Source: Streptomyces sp. NBC_00461
Lineage (GTDB): Bacteria; Actinomycetota; Actinomycetes; Streptomycetales; Streptomycetaceae
Assembly (NCBI RefSeq): GCF_036013935.1
Contig: NZ_CP107902.1
Span: 1,893,001 to 1,957,000 of the forward strand
Reading direction: 5' to 3'
Length of the DNA: 64,000 bases
Shown one piece after another: positions 35,037 to 43,111 of the stretch. A program made the translations under genes and the position numbers. Every line of letters starts with the position of its first letter. The first letter of the stretch is position 1. Below the pieces are notes generated by a model. It saw nothing but the letters and a program-made list of their open reading frames with translations. It made no database searches and was not told the origin of the DNA.

Positions 35037-36209
35037 ATGGTCACCGCAGCCCAGCCCCTTCCGCGTGTCACCGCACGCGTTCCGCGCGCCGCCGCCGTCC
35101 GTCACCTCGGACCCAACTGGTACGCGTCCGTCATGGGCACCGCCATCGTCGGCACCGCAGGCGCCACGCTCCCCCTCCACGTCCCCGGCCTGCGCACCGT
35201 CTGCACGGCCGCGTGGGCTCTCTCCCTCGGCCTGCTCGTCGTGCTGCTCGCCGCCCGTGCCCTGCACTGGACGCACCATCGCGACCAGGCCCGCGCCCAC
35301 CTCCTCGACCCGGCCACGGCGCCGTTCTACGGGTGTCTGTCCATGGCCCTGCTCGCCGTCGGCGGCGGTGCCGTCGTCGTCGGCCGGGACTGGATCGGGC
35401 CGCACAACGCGCTCGTTCTCGACGCCGTGCTGTTCACCGCCGGGACGCTGGTGGGGCTCGTGGCCGCCGTAGCGGTGCCGTACCTCATGGCCGTACGGCA
35501 CAGGGTCGAGCCGGAGCAGGCCACGCCCGTGTGGCTGCTGCCCGTCGTGGCGCCCATGGTGTCCGCGGCACTCGGGCCGCTCCTCGTGCCGCACCTGCCG
35601 CCGGGCCAGCCCCGCGCGACCCTTCTGCTGGCCTGCTTCGCGATGTTCGGGCTCAGCCTCCTCGCGACCCTGCTGATGCTGCCCGTGGTCTTCGCCCGGC
35701 TGATCACGGGCGGGCCGCTGCCCCTCGCCCTGACCCCGACGCTGTTCCTGGTGCTCGGCCCGCTCGGCCAGTCCACCACCGCGGTCGGCAAGTTCGCGGA
35801 CTTCGCCCCCGGTGTCGTACCGGCGCCGTACAGCGAGGGATTCGTCGTCCTCGCCGTGCTGTACGGCGTGCCCGTCATGGGCTTCGCGCTGCTGTGGCTG
35901 GTGTTCGCCACCGCCCATGTGCTGCGGGCGCGCCGGCACGGCATGGGCTTCGCGATGACGTGGTGGGCGTTCACCTTCCCCGTCGGGACGTGTGTCACGG
36001 GTGCCGAGGCGCTCGCCCGGCACACCGGGCTCGTCGTGTACGACTGGCTCGCGGTCGGGCTGTACGTCCTGCTCGTCGCCGCCTGGGGCACCGCCGCCCT
36101 GCGCACGGCCCGCGGTCTGCTCAGCGGAACGCTGCCCGCAGCGCCTCGCCCAGCGCTTGCGGCGCCTCGGCCAACGACGGTCCGTACCAGGTCAGGTGAC
36201 GTCCGCTGA
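35037..36209 (+). CDS. TDT family transporter (tellurite/sulfite/C4-dicarboxylate type)
   Basis: 390 residues, about ten membrane helices, of the tellurite-resistance/dicarboxylate family that includes SLAC1, TehA and the sulfite exporter Ssu1. LGPNWYASVMGTAIVG near residue 25, TPTLFLVLGPLGQST and WWAFTFPVGTC are typical. It carries anions across the cell membrane; sulfite efflux is plausible given the CysL-like regulator, but unproved. ATG 35037 follows GTGAAGG. The last 89 bp overlap the convergent metal-receptor gene. Confidence 0.85.
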   Translation: MVTAAQPLPRVTARVPRAAAVRHLGPNWYASVMGTAIVGTAGATLPLHVPGLRTVCTAAWALSLGLLVVLLAARALHWTHHRDQARAHLLDPATAPFYGCLSMALLAVGGGAVVVGRDWIGPHNALVLDAVLFTAGTLVGLVAAVAVPYLMAVRHRVEPEQATPVWLLPVVAPMVSAALGPLLVPHLPPGQPRATLLLACFAMFGLSLLATLLMLPVVFARLITGGPLPLALTPTLFLVLGPLGQSTTAVGKFADFAPGVVPAPYSEGFVVLAVLYGVPVMGFALLWLVFATAHVLRARRHGMGFAMTWWAFTFPVGTCVTGAEALARHTGLVVYDWLAVGLYVLLVAAWGTAALRTARGLLSGTLPAAPRPALAAPRPTTVRTRSGDVR

Positions 36210-36846
36210 CGAGGGCGCAGGGCAGGCCCGGGAAGGCCTCGGGGCCGTCGTCGGCCGTGAAGCGGTAGGGCTCGTCGGGCAGGACGACGACGTCCGGGGC
36301 GGCCGCCCGCAGTTCTTCGACCGGGACGCGGGGGTAGCGGTCGGGGTGGGTCGCGTGGAGGTAGTCGACGCCCAGGCGGGACAGCACGTCGCCGGCGAAG
36401 GTGTCGCGTCCGAGCACCATCCAGGGCCGCCGCCAGATCGGCACCACGGCCGTCGTACGGCGCTCGGGCGGCGGCAGGCTCGACCAGGCCGCCTCCGCCT
36501 CGTCCAGCCAGCGCGGCCGGGACGCCGCCCCGCACGCCCCGAGCACCCGGGCCAGTTCCCCGAACGCCTGCGGCACGTTCCGTACCTCGGTGACGAGGAC
36601 CTCGACGCCCGCCTCACGCAGGGCCGTCAGGTCGGGTTCGCGGTTCTCCTCCTCGTTGGCGACCACCAGGTCGGGAGCGAGGGCGAGGATCTCGTCGAGC
36701 TTGGGGTTCTTGGTGCCGCCGATGCGGGGGACGTCGAGGTCCGCGGGGTGGCTGCACCAGTCCGTCACCCCGACCAGGACGCCCGGCACCGAGACGGCCA
36801 CCGCTTCCGTGAGCGACGGGACGAGGGAGACGACGCGCGTGCGCAC
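36121..36846 (-). CDS. BtuF-like helical-backbone metal receptor without signal peptide
   Basis: 241 residues from GTG 36846, which shares one base with the upstream stop (TAGTG). Fold of class III periplasmic binding proteins (VVSLVPSLTEAV, GVTDWCSHP, GGTKNPKLDEILALAPDLVVANEEEN, PEAFPGLPCALV). BtuF homologues bind cobalamin outside the membrane, but here there is no signal peptide or lipobox, so it is cytosolic. It may bind a corrinoid or haem-like ligand inside, or be a non-transport relative. It is coupled to the cupin regulator and overlaps the TDT gene by 89 bp. Confidence 0.8.
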   Translation of the reverse strand: MRTRVVSLVPSLTEAVAVSVPGVLVGVTDWCSHPADLDVPRIGGTKNPKLDEILALAPDLVVANEEENREPDLTALREAGVEVLVTEVRNVPQAFGELARVLGACGAASRPRWLDEAEAAWSSLPPPERRTTAVVPIWRRPWMVLGRDTFAGDVLSRLGVDYLHATHPDRYPRVPVEELRAAAPDVVVLPDEPYRFTADDGPEAFPGLPCALVSGRHLTWYGPSLAEAPQALGEALRAAFR

Positions 36847-37424
36847 TACCGCGTCCGGTTCTGGACCGCCTCGACGTGTTCGGCCACCGCGACGACGACC
36901 ACGCGCGTGTCCGACACCGTCGCCCGCCACCGGTGGCGCACGCCGCCCGTCAGGTACAGGGTGTCCCCGCGGCCGAGCCGGTAGGCGCGCCCTTCCGCCT
37001 CGATCTCCACCGCTCCGTCGGCGACGTACATCAACTGGTCGTTGCGGTACTGGAATTCGCGGCCCGCGTCATGGTCGCCGGTGAACTCCGAAGCGTGCAT
37101 CTGGTGATGACCCCGCACCAGGGAACGCACCCGCGGCTCGGGGGCCGGTTCGGCCGCCTCCGCCCGCACCACGTCCACGCTGCACGCCGGGTCGGCCGCC
37201 GCGAGGAGTTCCACGGCTGTCGTACGCAGGGCGTCGGCGACCTTTTCGAGGGACGTTCTGCTGGGCCGCGCCCGGTCGTTCTCGATCTGGCTCAGGAACG
37301 GGACCGACAGGCCGCTGCGCTCGGCCACGACGGCGAGGGTGAGCTGCAGCGCCCGGCGCCGGCGGCGCACCGCCGCGCCCACTCGCAGGGGCTGATCCTT
37401 GTGGTCGTCTTTGTGGTCGCCCAT
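36846..37424 (-). CDS. XRE-cupin transcriptional regulator
   Basis: 192 residues. An N-terminal helix-turn-helix (about 13-70: VGAAVRRRRRALQLTLAVVAERSGLSVPFLSQIENDRARPS) and a C-terminal cupin (about 120-185: DQLMYVADGAVEIEAEGRAYRLGRGDTLYLTGGVRHRW) with His/Glu suited to metal binding. This family often controls amine, sugar-acid or polyamine catabolism. It is coupled to the metal-receptor gene downstream. AGAGAACTC repeats lie 44-66 bp upstream. Regulatory target unknown. Confidence 0.87.
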   Translation of the reverse strand: MGDHKDDHKDQPLRVGAAVRRRRRALQLTLAVVAERSGLSVPFLSQIENDRARPSRTSLEKVADALRTTAVELLAAADPACSVDVVRAEAAEPAPEPRVRSLVRGHHQMHASEFTGDHDAGREFQYRNDQLMYVADGAVEIEAEGRAYRLGRGDTLYLTGGVRHRWRATVSDTRVVVVAVAEHVEAVQNRTR

Positions 37425-38207
37425 CGCTCCGGCTCCCTCCCTCGCTCGTGGTCGCGGTCCGTCGGACGAGTTCTCTCTGATGAGTTCTCTGCACCTTACG
37501 CAGGTTCGGCAAACTGTTTCATGCGCCCGTCACATCCCCGTAAACACCGCCTGCGGTCAATTCGCCAACTGTCGCGAGTGGTTGGCCTCTTCCGACTCGC
37601 GGGGCGCGGATTCCTCCTTCGGGACGAAGACGCTGACCAGGAGGGCCAAAAGGCCGTCCGCAGCCACGACGGGGGCCGGCCGGGGGCGCGGGCCCCCGGG
37701 CACGCGTACCGGTGGCCGGCCGCCCCGCCCGGTGCGGGAATCGTAGGCGTGCGGGCACCCGCTGCCACGGACCCCGCGGCATCGCCGTTCCTCGCTCCGC
37801 GCGACTTCCCGCTCTTACTTTCAATGCGCCTGCGGTCCCCTGTGTTCCCCTTGCGTTCCCGCCCGCTCCCCGTGCCCGCCCGCCGCGATCAGGCCTGTGA
37901 TCAGGCGTTGCCCGCCGGGTCATGAACTCCGTTCGTACGGCGCCCAGTTGGCGGCCAAAGTCGCGGTCGGCCCGGGGGCGCCGGCCGGGCCGGGTCGTCG
38001 CCCCACGTCGGCGTGATCTTCGGGGCGGCGAGTCGGAGTGCGCCGCGGGCCGCATGTGCGGTCGGCAAGTCCGCTCGGGAGGGCGGTGAGGCGTGGGCGG
38101 GGGCGTAGCTCTATGTGGTTGGCCGGATCCTTTTCGTACGCCCTTCACGCGCGTGTGGGCGGCCCGTCGCGAAACGGACCGCCCACGCGCGTGCTTCTCG
38201 GTGGCTT
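37425..38207. other. 783-bp non-coding region
   Basis: No frame here has a credible start or composition; the longest is Arg/Pro-rich. TAAGGT (37498-37493 on the minus strand) with TGAAAC 17 bp upstream is a fair promoter for the cupin regulator. GAGTTCTCT is repeated at 37468-37476 and 37482-37490. GCCAAC and GTTGGC (37564-37569 and 37581-37586) form an inverted repeat, GGCC-AAAA-GGCC lies near 37650, and several GC hairpins lie at 37670-37720. A strong terminator for the glycine-betaine operon is at 38146-38193. Confidence 0.5.
38146..38193 (-). terminator. Strong hairpin after the glycine-betaine operon
   Basis: CACGCGCGTG then GGGCGG and CCCGT (38147-38167) pair with ACGGACCGCCC and ACGCGCGTG (38174-38193), a stem of about 19 bp with one small bulge, 15 bp beyond the stop codon. 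Confidence 0.8.
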
Positions 38208-40823
38208 CTACTGAGGTGTCATCCGGGCCGCCGTGTCCGGGTGCTCCTTCAGCCAGGCGCCGACGGCCTCCTCCTCGTGGCCCTGACCTCGCTTGTTGAT
38301 CTCGGCCTCCAGACTGCCGAGCTCGCCCTCACTCATATGGAAGCCCTTGATCCACTTGGTGAGCTGCGGGTACTGCTCCGGGAACTTCTCGTTGGTGATG
38401 GTGCGGATCGTGTTTCCTTCGCCGAAGAGCTTCTTGTCGTCCTTCAGCTTGGTGAGGCCGTACTGGCTGTACGCCCAGTGCGGCGACCACAGCACGACGG
38501 CGACGGGCTCCTTCTTGGCGTACGCGCGCTTGAGCTCGGCCAGCATCGCCGGTGTGGAGCCGTCGACGACCTTGTACTCCTTGTCCAGGCCGTAGCCGGG
38601 CAGGACCTTCGTCTTGAGGAGGTTCATCTCACCGGTGCCCGGCTCGATGCCGATGATCTTCCCGTCGAAGGTGCTCGCCTTGCCCTTGAGGTCCTCCAGG
38701 GAGTTGACGCCCTTCACGTACGAGGGCACGGCGACCTCCAGCGAGGTCGGCTGATACCAGGTGCCCAGGTCCTTGAGTCTGTCCTTGCTCTTGTCCCAGT
38801 AGTTCTTCTGCGCGTACGGCAGCCACGCGTCGAAGTTGACGTCGAGGTCGCCGGAGGCGAGGCCGGTGTAGACCGGGCCGACGTCCATCTGCTTGAGGTT
38901 GAGCTTGTAGCCGCGCCGCTCCAGGACGTTCTTCCAGAGGTAGCTGACGGCGATGTCCTCGTCCCAGGGGAACCAGGCCACGTTCACGGGCCGCTTGGCC
39001 TCGGTGGGGGTCGCGCCGGAGCCGCCGGGGACGGGGGCCAGCTTGTCGACGAGGCCCGGGTTGCCCTTCAGCCAGGTGCGCACGGCGTCCTGCTGCCTGC
39101 CCTTGCCCGCCTTGTTGATCTCGGCTTCGAGGCTGGTGAGCTGCTTCTCGTTCAGCTTGAAGTTCTTCAGCCACTTGCCGACGACCGGGTTGTCGCCCGC
39201 GAAGCCCTTGCGGGCCAGCGTGTGCACACCGTCGCCCTTGCCCCAGGCGCCCCTGGGGTCCTTCAGCTTCTTCAGCTTGTAGTCGTTGTACGCCCAGTGC
39301 GGCGACCAGAGCGTGACGACGACGGGGTCCTTCTGGGAGTAGGCCCGCTTCAGCTCGGCCAGCATCGCGGGCGTGGAGCTGTCGACGACCTTGTACTCCT
39401 TGTCGAGGCCGTAGGCCTTGAGAACCTTGCTCTTGAGCAGGGCCATCTCGCCGGCGCTGGACTCGATCCCGGTGATCTTCCCGCCGAACGTGGCGGCCTT
39501 GCCCTTGAGGTCGTCGAGGGAGTCGACGCCCTTCATGTACGAGGGGACGCTCAGCTCCAGCGAGGTCTTGCCGTACCAGGCGCCGAGGTCGTCGAGTTTG
39601 CTGCCGTACTTCTTCCAGTACTGCGCGTGGGTGGTCGGCAGCCAGGCGTCGGTCTGGAAGTCGACGCTGCCCTGCGCGAGGGAGGTGTAGAGCGGGCCGG
39701 CGTCGAACTGCTTGGCGTCCACCTGGTAGCCGCGCTGTTCGAGGATCTCCTTCCAGAGGAAGGTGGAGGCGACGCCTTCGTCCCACGGGATGTAGCCGAT
39801 GCTGATCTTCTTGCCCTGGCCGACGTCCTGGCCTGCGGCGACGTCGGCGGAGTCGCCGCTGCCGCCGAAGATCCCCATGCCGCCCGCGACGAGTCCGAGG
39901 ATCACGACGCCGACCACGGCGACCTGCGGGCGCGGTCGGTAGGACCAGATCTTCAGGCCCTGGGCGGCACGGGCCTTCGCGGCGGCGCGGCGGCCGAGTG
40001 GGGAGACGTGGGTGCCCAGGGCGCCGGTCATGCGGTCCAGGTAGATCGCGAGGATCACGATGGCGACACCGGCCTCGGAGCCGAGGCCGACGTTCAGCTG
40101 GCCGATGGCCTCGTTGACGTCGCCGCCGAGGCCGCCGGTGCCAACCATGCCGGCGATCGCGGCCATGGACAGGCCGAGCATGATGACCTGGTTGACGCCG
40201 GCCATCACGGTCGGCAGGGCCAGCGGCAACTGGACGCGCAGGAGCGTGTCGCGGGGCGTGGTGCCGAACGCCTCCGCTGCCTCGACCAGTTCCTTGTCGA
40301 CCTGGCGGATGCCCAGCTCGGTCATGCGCACGCCGGGGGCGAGCGCGAAGATCAGGGTCGCGACGATGCCCGCGGAGGCACCGGTGCCGAAGAACAGGAT
40401 GGCCGGGATGAGGTAGATCATCGCGGGCAGCGTCTGCATGAAGTCCAGGACCGGCCGGACGACTCCGCTGACCCGGTTGGAGCGCGCGGCCCAGATGCCC
40501 ACCGGCACCGAGATCACCAGCGCGATGATCGTGGCGACCAGGACGAGCGACAGGGTCACCATCGCATCGCCCCACAGTTCGAGGGAGTCGATGAAGGCGA
40601 AGCCCACGAAGGTGAGGACACCGGCGAGCGTGCCGCGCAGCCAGAAGGCGAGCACGGCGAAGATGCCCGCCAGCACAAGGGGTTCAGGGGCCTGGAGGAC
40701 GGCGTTGATGCCGTCGTAGGTGCCCGTGAAGACGGCCTTGAAGAAGTCGAAGAGCCAGGACACATGGGCGAGCAGCCAGTCGACGGTGTCGTTGACCCAG
40801 TCGCCGAGCGGGATCCTAGGCAT
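38208..40823 (-). CDS. Glycine betaine ABC transporter: permease fused to two substrate-binding domains
   Basis: 871 residues. An OpuAB/ProW-like permease (about 1-300; six or more helices, EAA loop near EAAEAFGTTPRDTLLRVQLP) is followed by another membrane helix (about 305-327) and two OpuAC-type binding domains exposed outside: first about 334-595 (ISIGYIPWDEGVAST, DAWLPTTHAQYW), second about 608-871 (VNVAWFPWDEDIAVS, DAWLPYAQKNYW). The two domains are clear duplicates; Trp residues for quaternary amine binding are kept in both. Imports osmoprotectants. ATG 40823 overlaps the ATPase stop by 8 nt. Confidence 0.92.
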   Translation of the reverse strand: MPRIPLGDWVNDTVDWLLAHVSWLFDFFKAVFTGTYDGINAVLQAPEPLVLAGIFAVLAFWLRGTLAGVLTFVGFAFIDSLELWGDAMVTLSLVLVATIIALVISVPVGIWAARSNRVSGVVRPVLDFMQTLPAMIYLIPAILFFGTGASAGIVATLIFALAPGVRMTELGIRQVDKELVEAAEAFGTTPRDTLLRVQLPLALPTVMAGVNQVIMLGLSMAAIAGMVGTGGLGGDVNEAIGQLNVGLGSEAGVAIVILAIYLDRMTGALGTHVSPLGRRAAAKARAAQGLKIWSYRPRPQVAVVGVVILGLVAGGMGIFGGSGDSADVAAGQDVGQGKKISIGYIPWDEGVASTFLWKEILEQRGYQVDAKQFDAGPLYTSLAQGSVDFQTDAWLPTTHAQYWKKYGSKLDDLGAWYGKTSLELSVPSYMKGVDSLDDLKGKAATFGGKITGIESSAGEMALLKSKVLKAYGLDKEYKVVDSSTPAMLAELKRAYSQKDPVVVTLWSPHWAYNDYKLKKLKDPRGAWGKGDGVHTLARKGFAGDNPVVGKWLKNFKLNEKQLTSLEAEINKAGKGRQQDAVRTWLKGNPGLVDKLAPVPGGSGATPTEAKRPVNVAWFPWDEDIAVSYLWKNVLERRGYKLNLKQMDVGPVYTGLASGDLDVNFDAWLPYAQKNYWDKSKDRLKDLGTWYQPTSLEVAVPSYVKGVNSLEDLKGKASTFDGKIIGIEPGTGEMNLLKTKVLPGYGLDKEYKVVDGSTPAMLAELKRAYAKKEPVAVVLWSPHWAYSQYGLTKLKDDKKLFGEGNTIRTITNEKFPEQYPQLTKWIKGFHMSEGELGSLEAEINKRGQGHEEEAVGAWLKEHPDTAARMTPQ

Positions 40824-41868
40824 GGGTCACCGCCTTCACGTCGCCGAGGAAGCCGACCAGGCGCTGCTGCGGGACCACTCCGACGAGCGTGCGTTCGCCG
40901 TCCAGTACGGCCACCGGATGCGTCGACCGGGCACTCATCGCGCAGAGTTCGGTGAACGGCGTGTCGGGCGTCGCCGTGTCGCAGTCGCTCTCGCAGCCGC
41001 AGTCGGCCTCGTCGCCCCGTACGTCCCTGTCCATGACGGCGGACGCGGTCAGGACCCGGGAGCGGTCGACGTCCTGGATGAAGGAGGCCACGTAGTCGTT
41101 GGCCGGCCGGATGAGGATGTCCTCCGCCGTACCGGTCTGGACGATGCGGCCGTCGCGCATGACGGCGATGCGGTCGCCCAGGCGCATGGCCTCGTTGAGG
41201 TCGTGGGTGATGAAGACGATCGTCTTCTTCAGGGTCTGCTGCAGCTGGAGCAGCTGGTCCTGCATGTCACGGCGGATCAGCGGGTCGAGGGCGCTGAACG
41301 ACTCGTCCATCAGAAGCAGGTCGGCGTCGGTGGCGAGGGCGCGGGCGAGGCCGACGCGCTGCTGCATACCGCCGGAGAGCTCGTCCGGCCAGGACTTCTC
41401 CCACCCGGCCAGACCGCACAGGGCCAGCGCCTCGCCGGCGCGCTGCTCGCGCTCGGCGCGGGGCACGCCCTGCACGGCCAGGCCGTAGGCGGCGTTCTCC
41501 AGAACGTTGCGGTGCGGGAACAGCGCGAAGTGCTGGAACACCATGCTGATCTTCTTCGCGCGGACCGCCCGCAGCTCGCGGTCGCCGAGCGCGGTCAGGT
41601 CGTCGCCTTCGAAGCGGACGTGTCCGGCGGTCGGCTCCAGCAGGCCGTTGAGCATGCGCAGCAGCGTGGACTTGCCGGAACCGGACAGGCCCATGACGAC
41701 GAAGATCTGGCCCGGTTCCACGATGAAGGAGGCGTCGATCACTGCGGCGGTGGTGCCGTCCGCGCGCAGCTCCTCCCGGTCGGCTCCCTTCCGGAGCCGC
41801 TCGACTGCGTCGTCTGGTCGTCTGCCGAACACCTTGTACAGATGTTCGGCCTCAAGCCTGGATGACAC
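40816..41868 (-). CDS. Glycine betaine ABC transporter ATP-binding subunit (OpuAA/ProV)
   Basis: 350 residues from GTG 41868, with GAAGG upstream. Walker A GLSGSGKST, Q loop FQHFALFPH, signature ELSGGMQQRVGLARAL, Walker B LLLMDESFSALD and H loop ITHD are all intact. A C-terminal regulatory region with CBS-like segments (about 255-350) senses ionic strength in OpuA homologues; here it is interrupted by an acidic Cys-rich loop, DEADCGCESDCDT (about 285-297). Couples ATP hydrolysis to osmoprotectant uptake with the fused permease/binding protein downstream. Confidence 0.93.
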   Translation of the reverse strand: MSSRLEAEHLYKVFGRRPDDAVERLRKGADREELRADGTTAAVIDASFIVEPGQIFVVMGLSGSGKSTLLRMLNGLLEPTAGHVRFEGDDLTALGDRELRAVRAKKISMVFQHFALFPHRNVLENAAYGLAVQGVPRAEREQRAGEALALCGLAGWEKSWPDELSGGMQQRVGLARALATDADLLLMDESFSALDPLIRRDMQDQLLQLQQTLKKTIVFITHDLNEAMRLGDRIAVMRDGRIVQTGTAEDILIRPANDYVASFIQDVDRSRVLTASAVMDRDVRGDEADCGCESDCDTATPDTPFTELCAMSARSTHPVAVLDGERTLVGVVPQQRLVGFLGDVKAVTHA

Positions 41869-41997
41869 GCGTACCTTCTCGTCTCGGCGGCGGGGAGAGG
41901 GAGACGACAGGCCGTAACCGGTTGAAGATGCAATCGCCGTCGCTCCGGGGCGGCGCCTGCCCCGGGCGGTCCAGGCCAAACGCGCCAGTGGTCCAGC

Positions 41998-42015
41998 TCA
42001 CAAGGCATTCACAAG
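41998..42015. promoter_or_regulatory. TCACAAG direct repeat upstream of the osmoprotectant genes
   Basis: TCACAAG at 41998-42004 and 42009-42015, 11 bp apart, so both copies face the same side of the helix. It lies between the ATPase gene (minus) and the exonuclease gene (plus). No regulator is adjacent. Confidence 0.4.
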
Positions 42016-42072
42016 TGCCACGCGTCGGCGGTCGCACGGTGACTGTCAGTGCCGTACGGCATGATGCGAGGC

Positions 42073-42993
42073 GTGACCGGACGACTGATGCTCCTCGACA
42101 CCGCCTCGCTCTACTTCCGCGCCTACTTCGGCGTGCCGGAGTCCGTGAAGGCCCCGGACGGCACTCCGGTGAACGCCGTGCGCGGGCTCCTCGAATTCAT
42201 CGACCGCCTCGTCAAGGATCACCGCCCGGACCATCTGGTGGCGTGCATGGACGCCGACTGGCGTCCCCAGTGGCGGGTCGATCTCATCCCCTCCTACAAG
42301 GCGCACCGCGTCGCCGAGGAGCGCGCGGCGGGGCCGGACGAGGAGGAGGTGCCGGACACGCTGTCCCCGCAGGTGCCCGTCATCGAGGCGGTCCTCGACG
42401 CGCTCGGCATCGCACGCGTGGGCGTCGCGGAGTACGAGGCGGACGACGTGATCGGCACGTTCACCGCCCGGGCGAAGGGCCCGGTCGACATCGTCACCGG
42501 CGACCGCGACCTGTACCAACTGGTGGACGACAAGCGGGGGGTGCGCGTGCTGTACCCGCTCAAGGGCGTCGGCACGCTGCAGCTCACCGACGAGGCGTGG
42601 CTGCGCGAGAAGTACGGGGTCGACGGCAGGGGGTACGCGGGTCTGGCGCTGCTGCGCGGCGACCCGAGCGACGGACTGCCGGGCGTGCCCGGCATCGGCG
42701 AGAAGACGGCCTCGAAGCTGCTCGCCGAGTTCGGGGACGTGGCCGGGATCATGGCCGCGGTCGAGGACCCGAAGGCCAAGCTCACGCCGTCGCAGCGCAG
42801 GCGGCTCGACGAGTCGCGGCCGTATGTCGCGGTGGCGCCGAAGGTGGTCAAGGTCGCCGACGACGTCCCGCTGCCGGACGTCGACACGGCCCTGCCGCAC
42901 GCACCGCGCGACCCGGCGGCACTGGAGGAGCTGGCGGCGCGCTGGGGGCTGGGCGGGTCGCTGCAGCGGCTGCTCACCACCCTCGGCGCGTAG
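42073..42993 (+). CDS. 5'-3' exonuclease (flap/Pol I-type nuclease)
   Basis: 306 residues from GTG 42073 (VTGRLMLLDTASLYFRAYFG); ATGs 12 and 9 bases and 24 bases upstream are alternatives. No polymerase domain, so it is the stand-alone nuclease. Acidic metal ligands are visible in LLDTASLYFRA, CMDADWRPQWR, EYEADDVIGT and VTGDRDLYQLVDD, and the helix-hairpin-helix in LPGVPGIGEKTASKLL. It removes RNA or flap strands in replication and repair. CATGAT 7 nt before GTG may be a -10, giving a leaderless mRNA. Confidence 0.9.
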   Translation: MTGRLMLLDTASLYFRAYFGVPESVKAPDGTPVNAVRGLLEFIDRLVKDHRPDHLVACMDADWRPQWRVDLIPSYKAHRVAEERAAGPDEEEVPDTLSPQVPVIEAVLDALGIARVGVAEYEADDVIGTFTARAKGPVDIVTGDRDLYQLVDDKRGVRVLYPLKGVGTLQLTDEAWLREKYGVDGRGYAGLALLRGDPSDGLPGVPGIGEKTASKLLAEFGDVAGIMAAVEDPKAKLTPSQRRRLDESRPYVAVAPKVVKVADDVPLPDVDTALPHAPRDPAALEELAARWGLGGSLQRLLTTLGA

Positions 42994-43073
42994 AGCAGCG
43001 CATAACCCGGCACGTAGGCAATGTTTCGTGAATACGGCTGTCTGTAAGGCGTTGTCCGAGGGTGAGGTGATAA

Positions 43074-43089
43074 CTTAGGTAAGCCTAAG
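43074..43089. promoter_or_regulatory. Iron box (DmdR1/IdeR-type operator)
   Basis: CTTAGG-TAAG-CCTAAG is an inverted repeat matching the core of the TTAGGTTAG/CTAACCTAA iron-box consensus. It overlaps TTAGGT (43075-43080), a possible -10 lying 17 bp from TTGTCC (43052-43057), so iron-loaded DmdR1 would block transcription of the gene downstream. Confidence 0.75.
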
Positions 43090-43111
43090 CAGGGAAGTAT
43101 GGGAGGCCGTC

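Noticed and set aside
37519..38148. A 209-codon minus-strand frame in the long intergenic region
   Set aside because: Arg/Pro-rich throughout, no domain, no ribosome-binding site, and internal GC hairpins explain the open frame.
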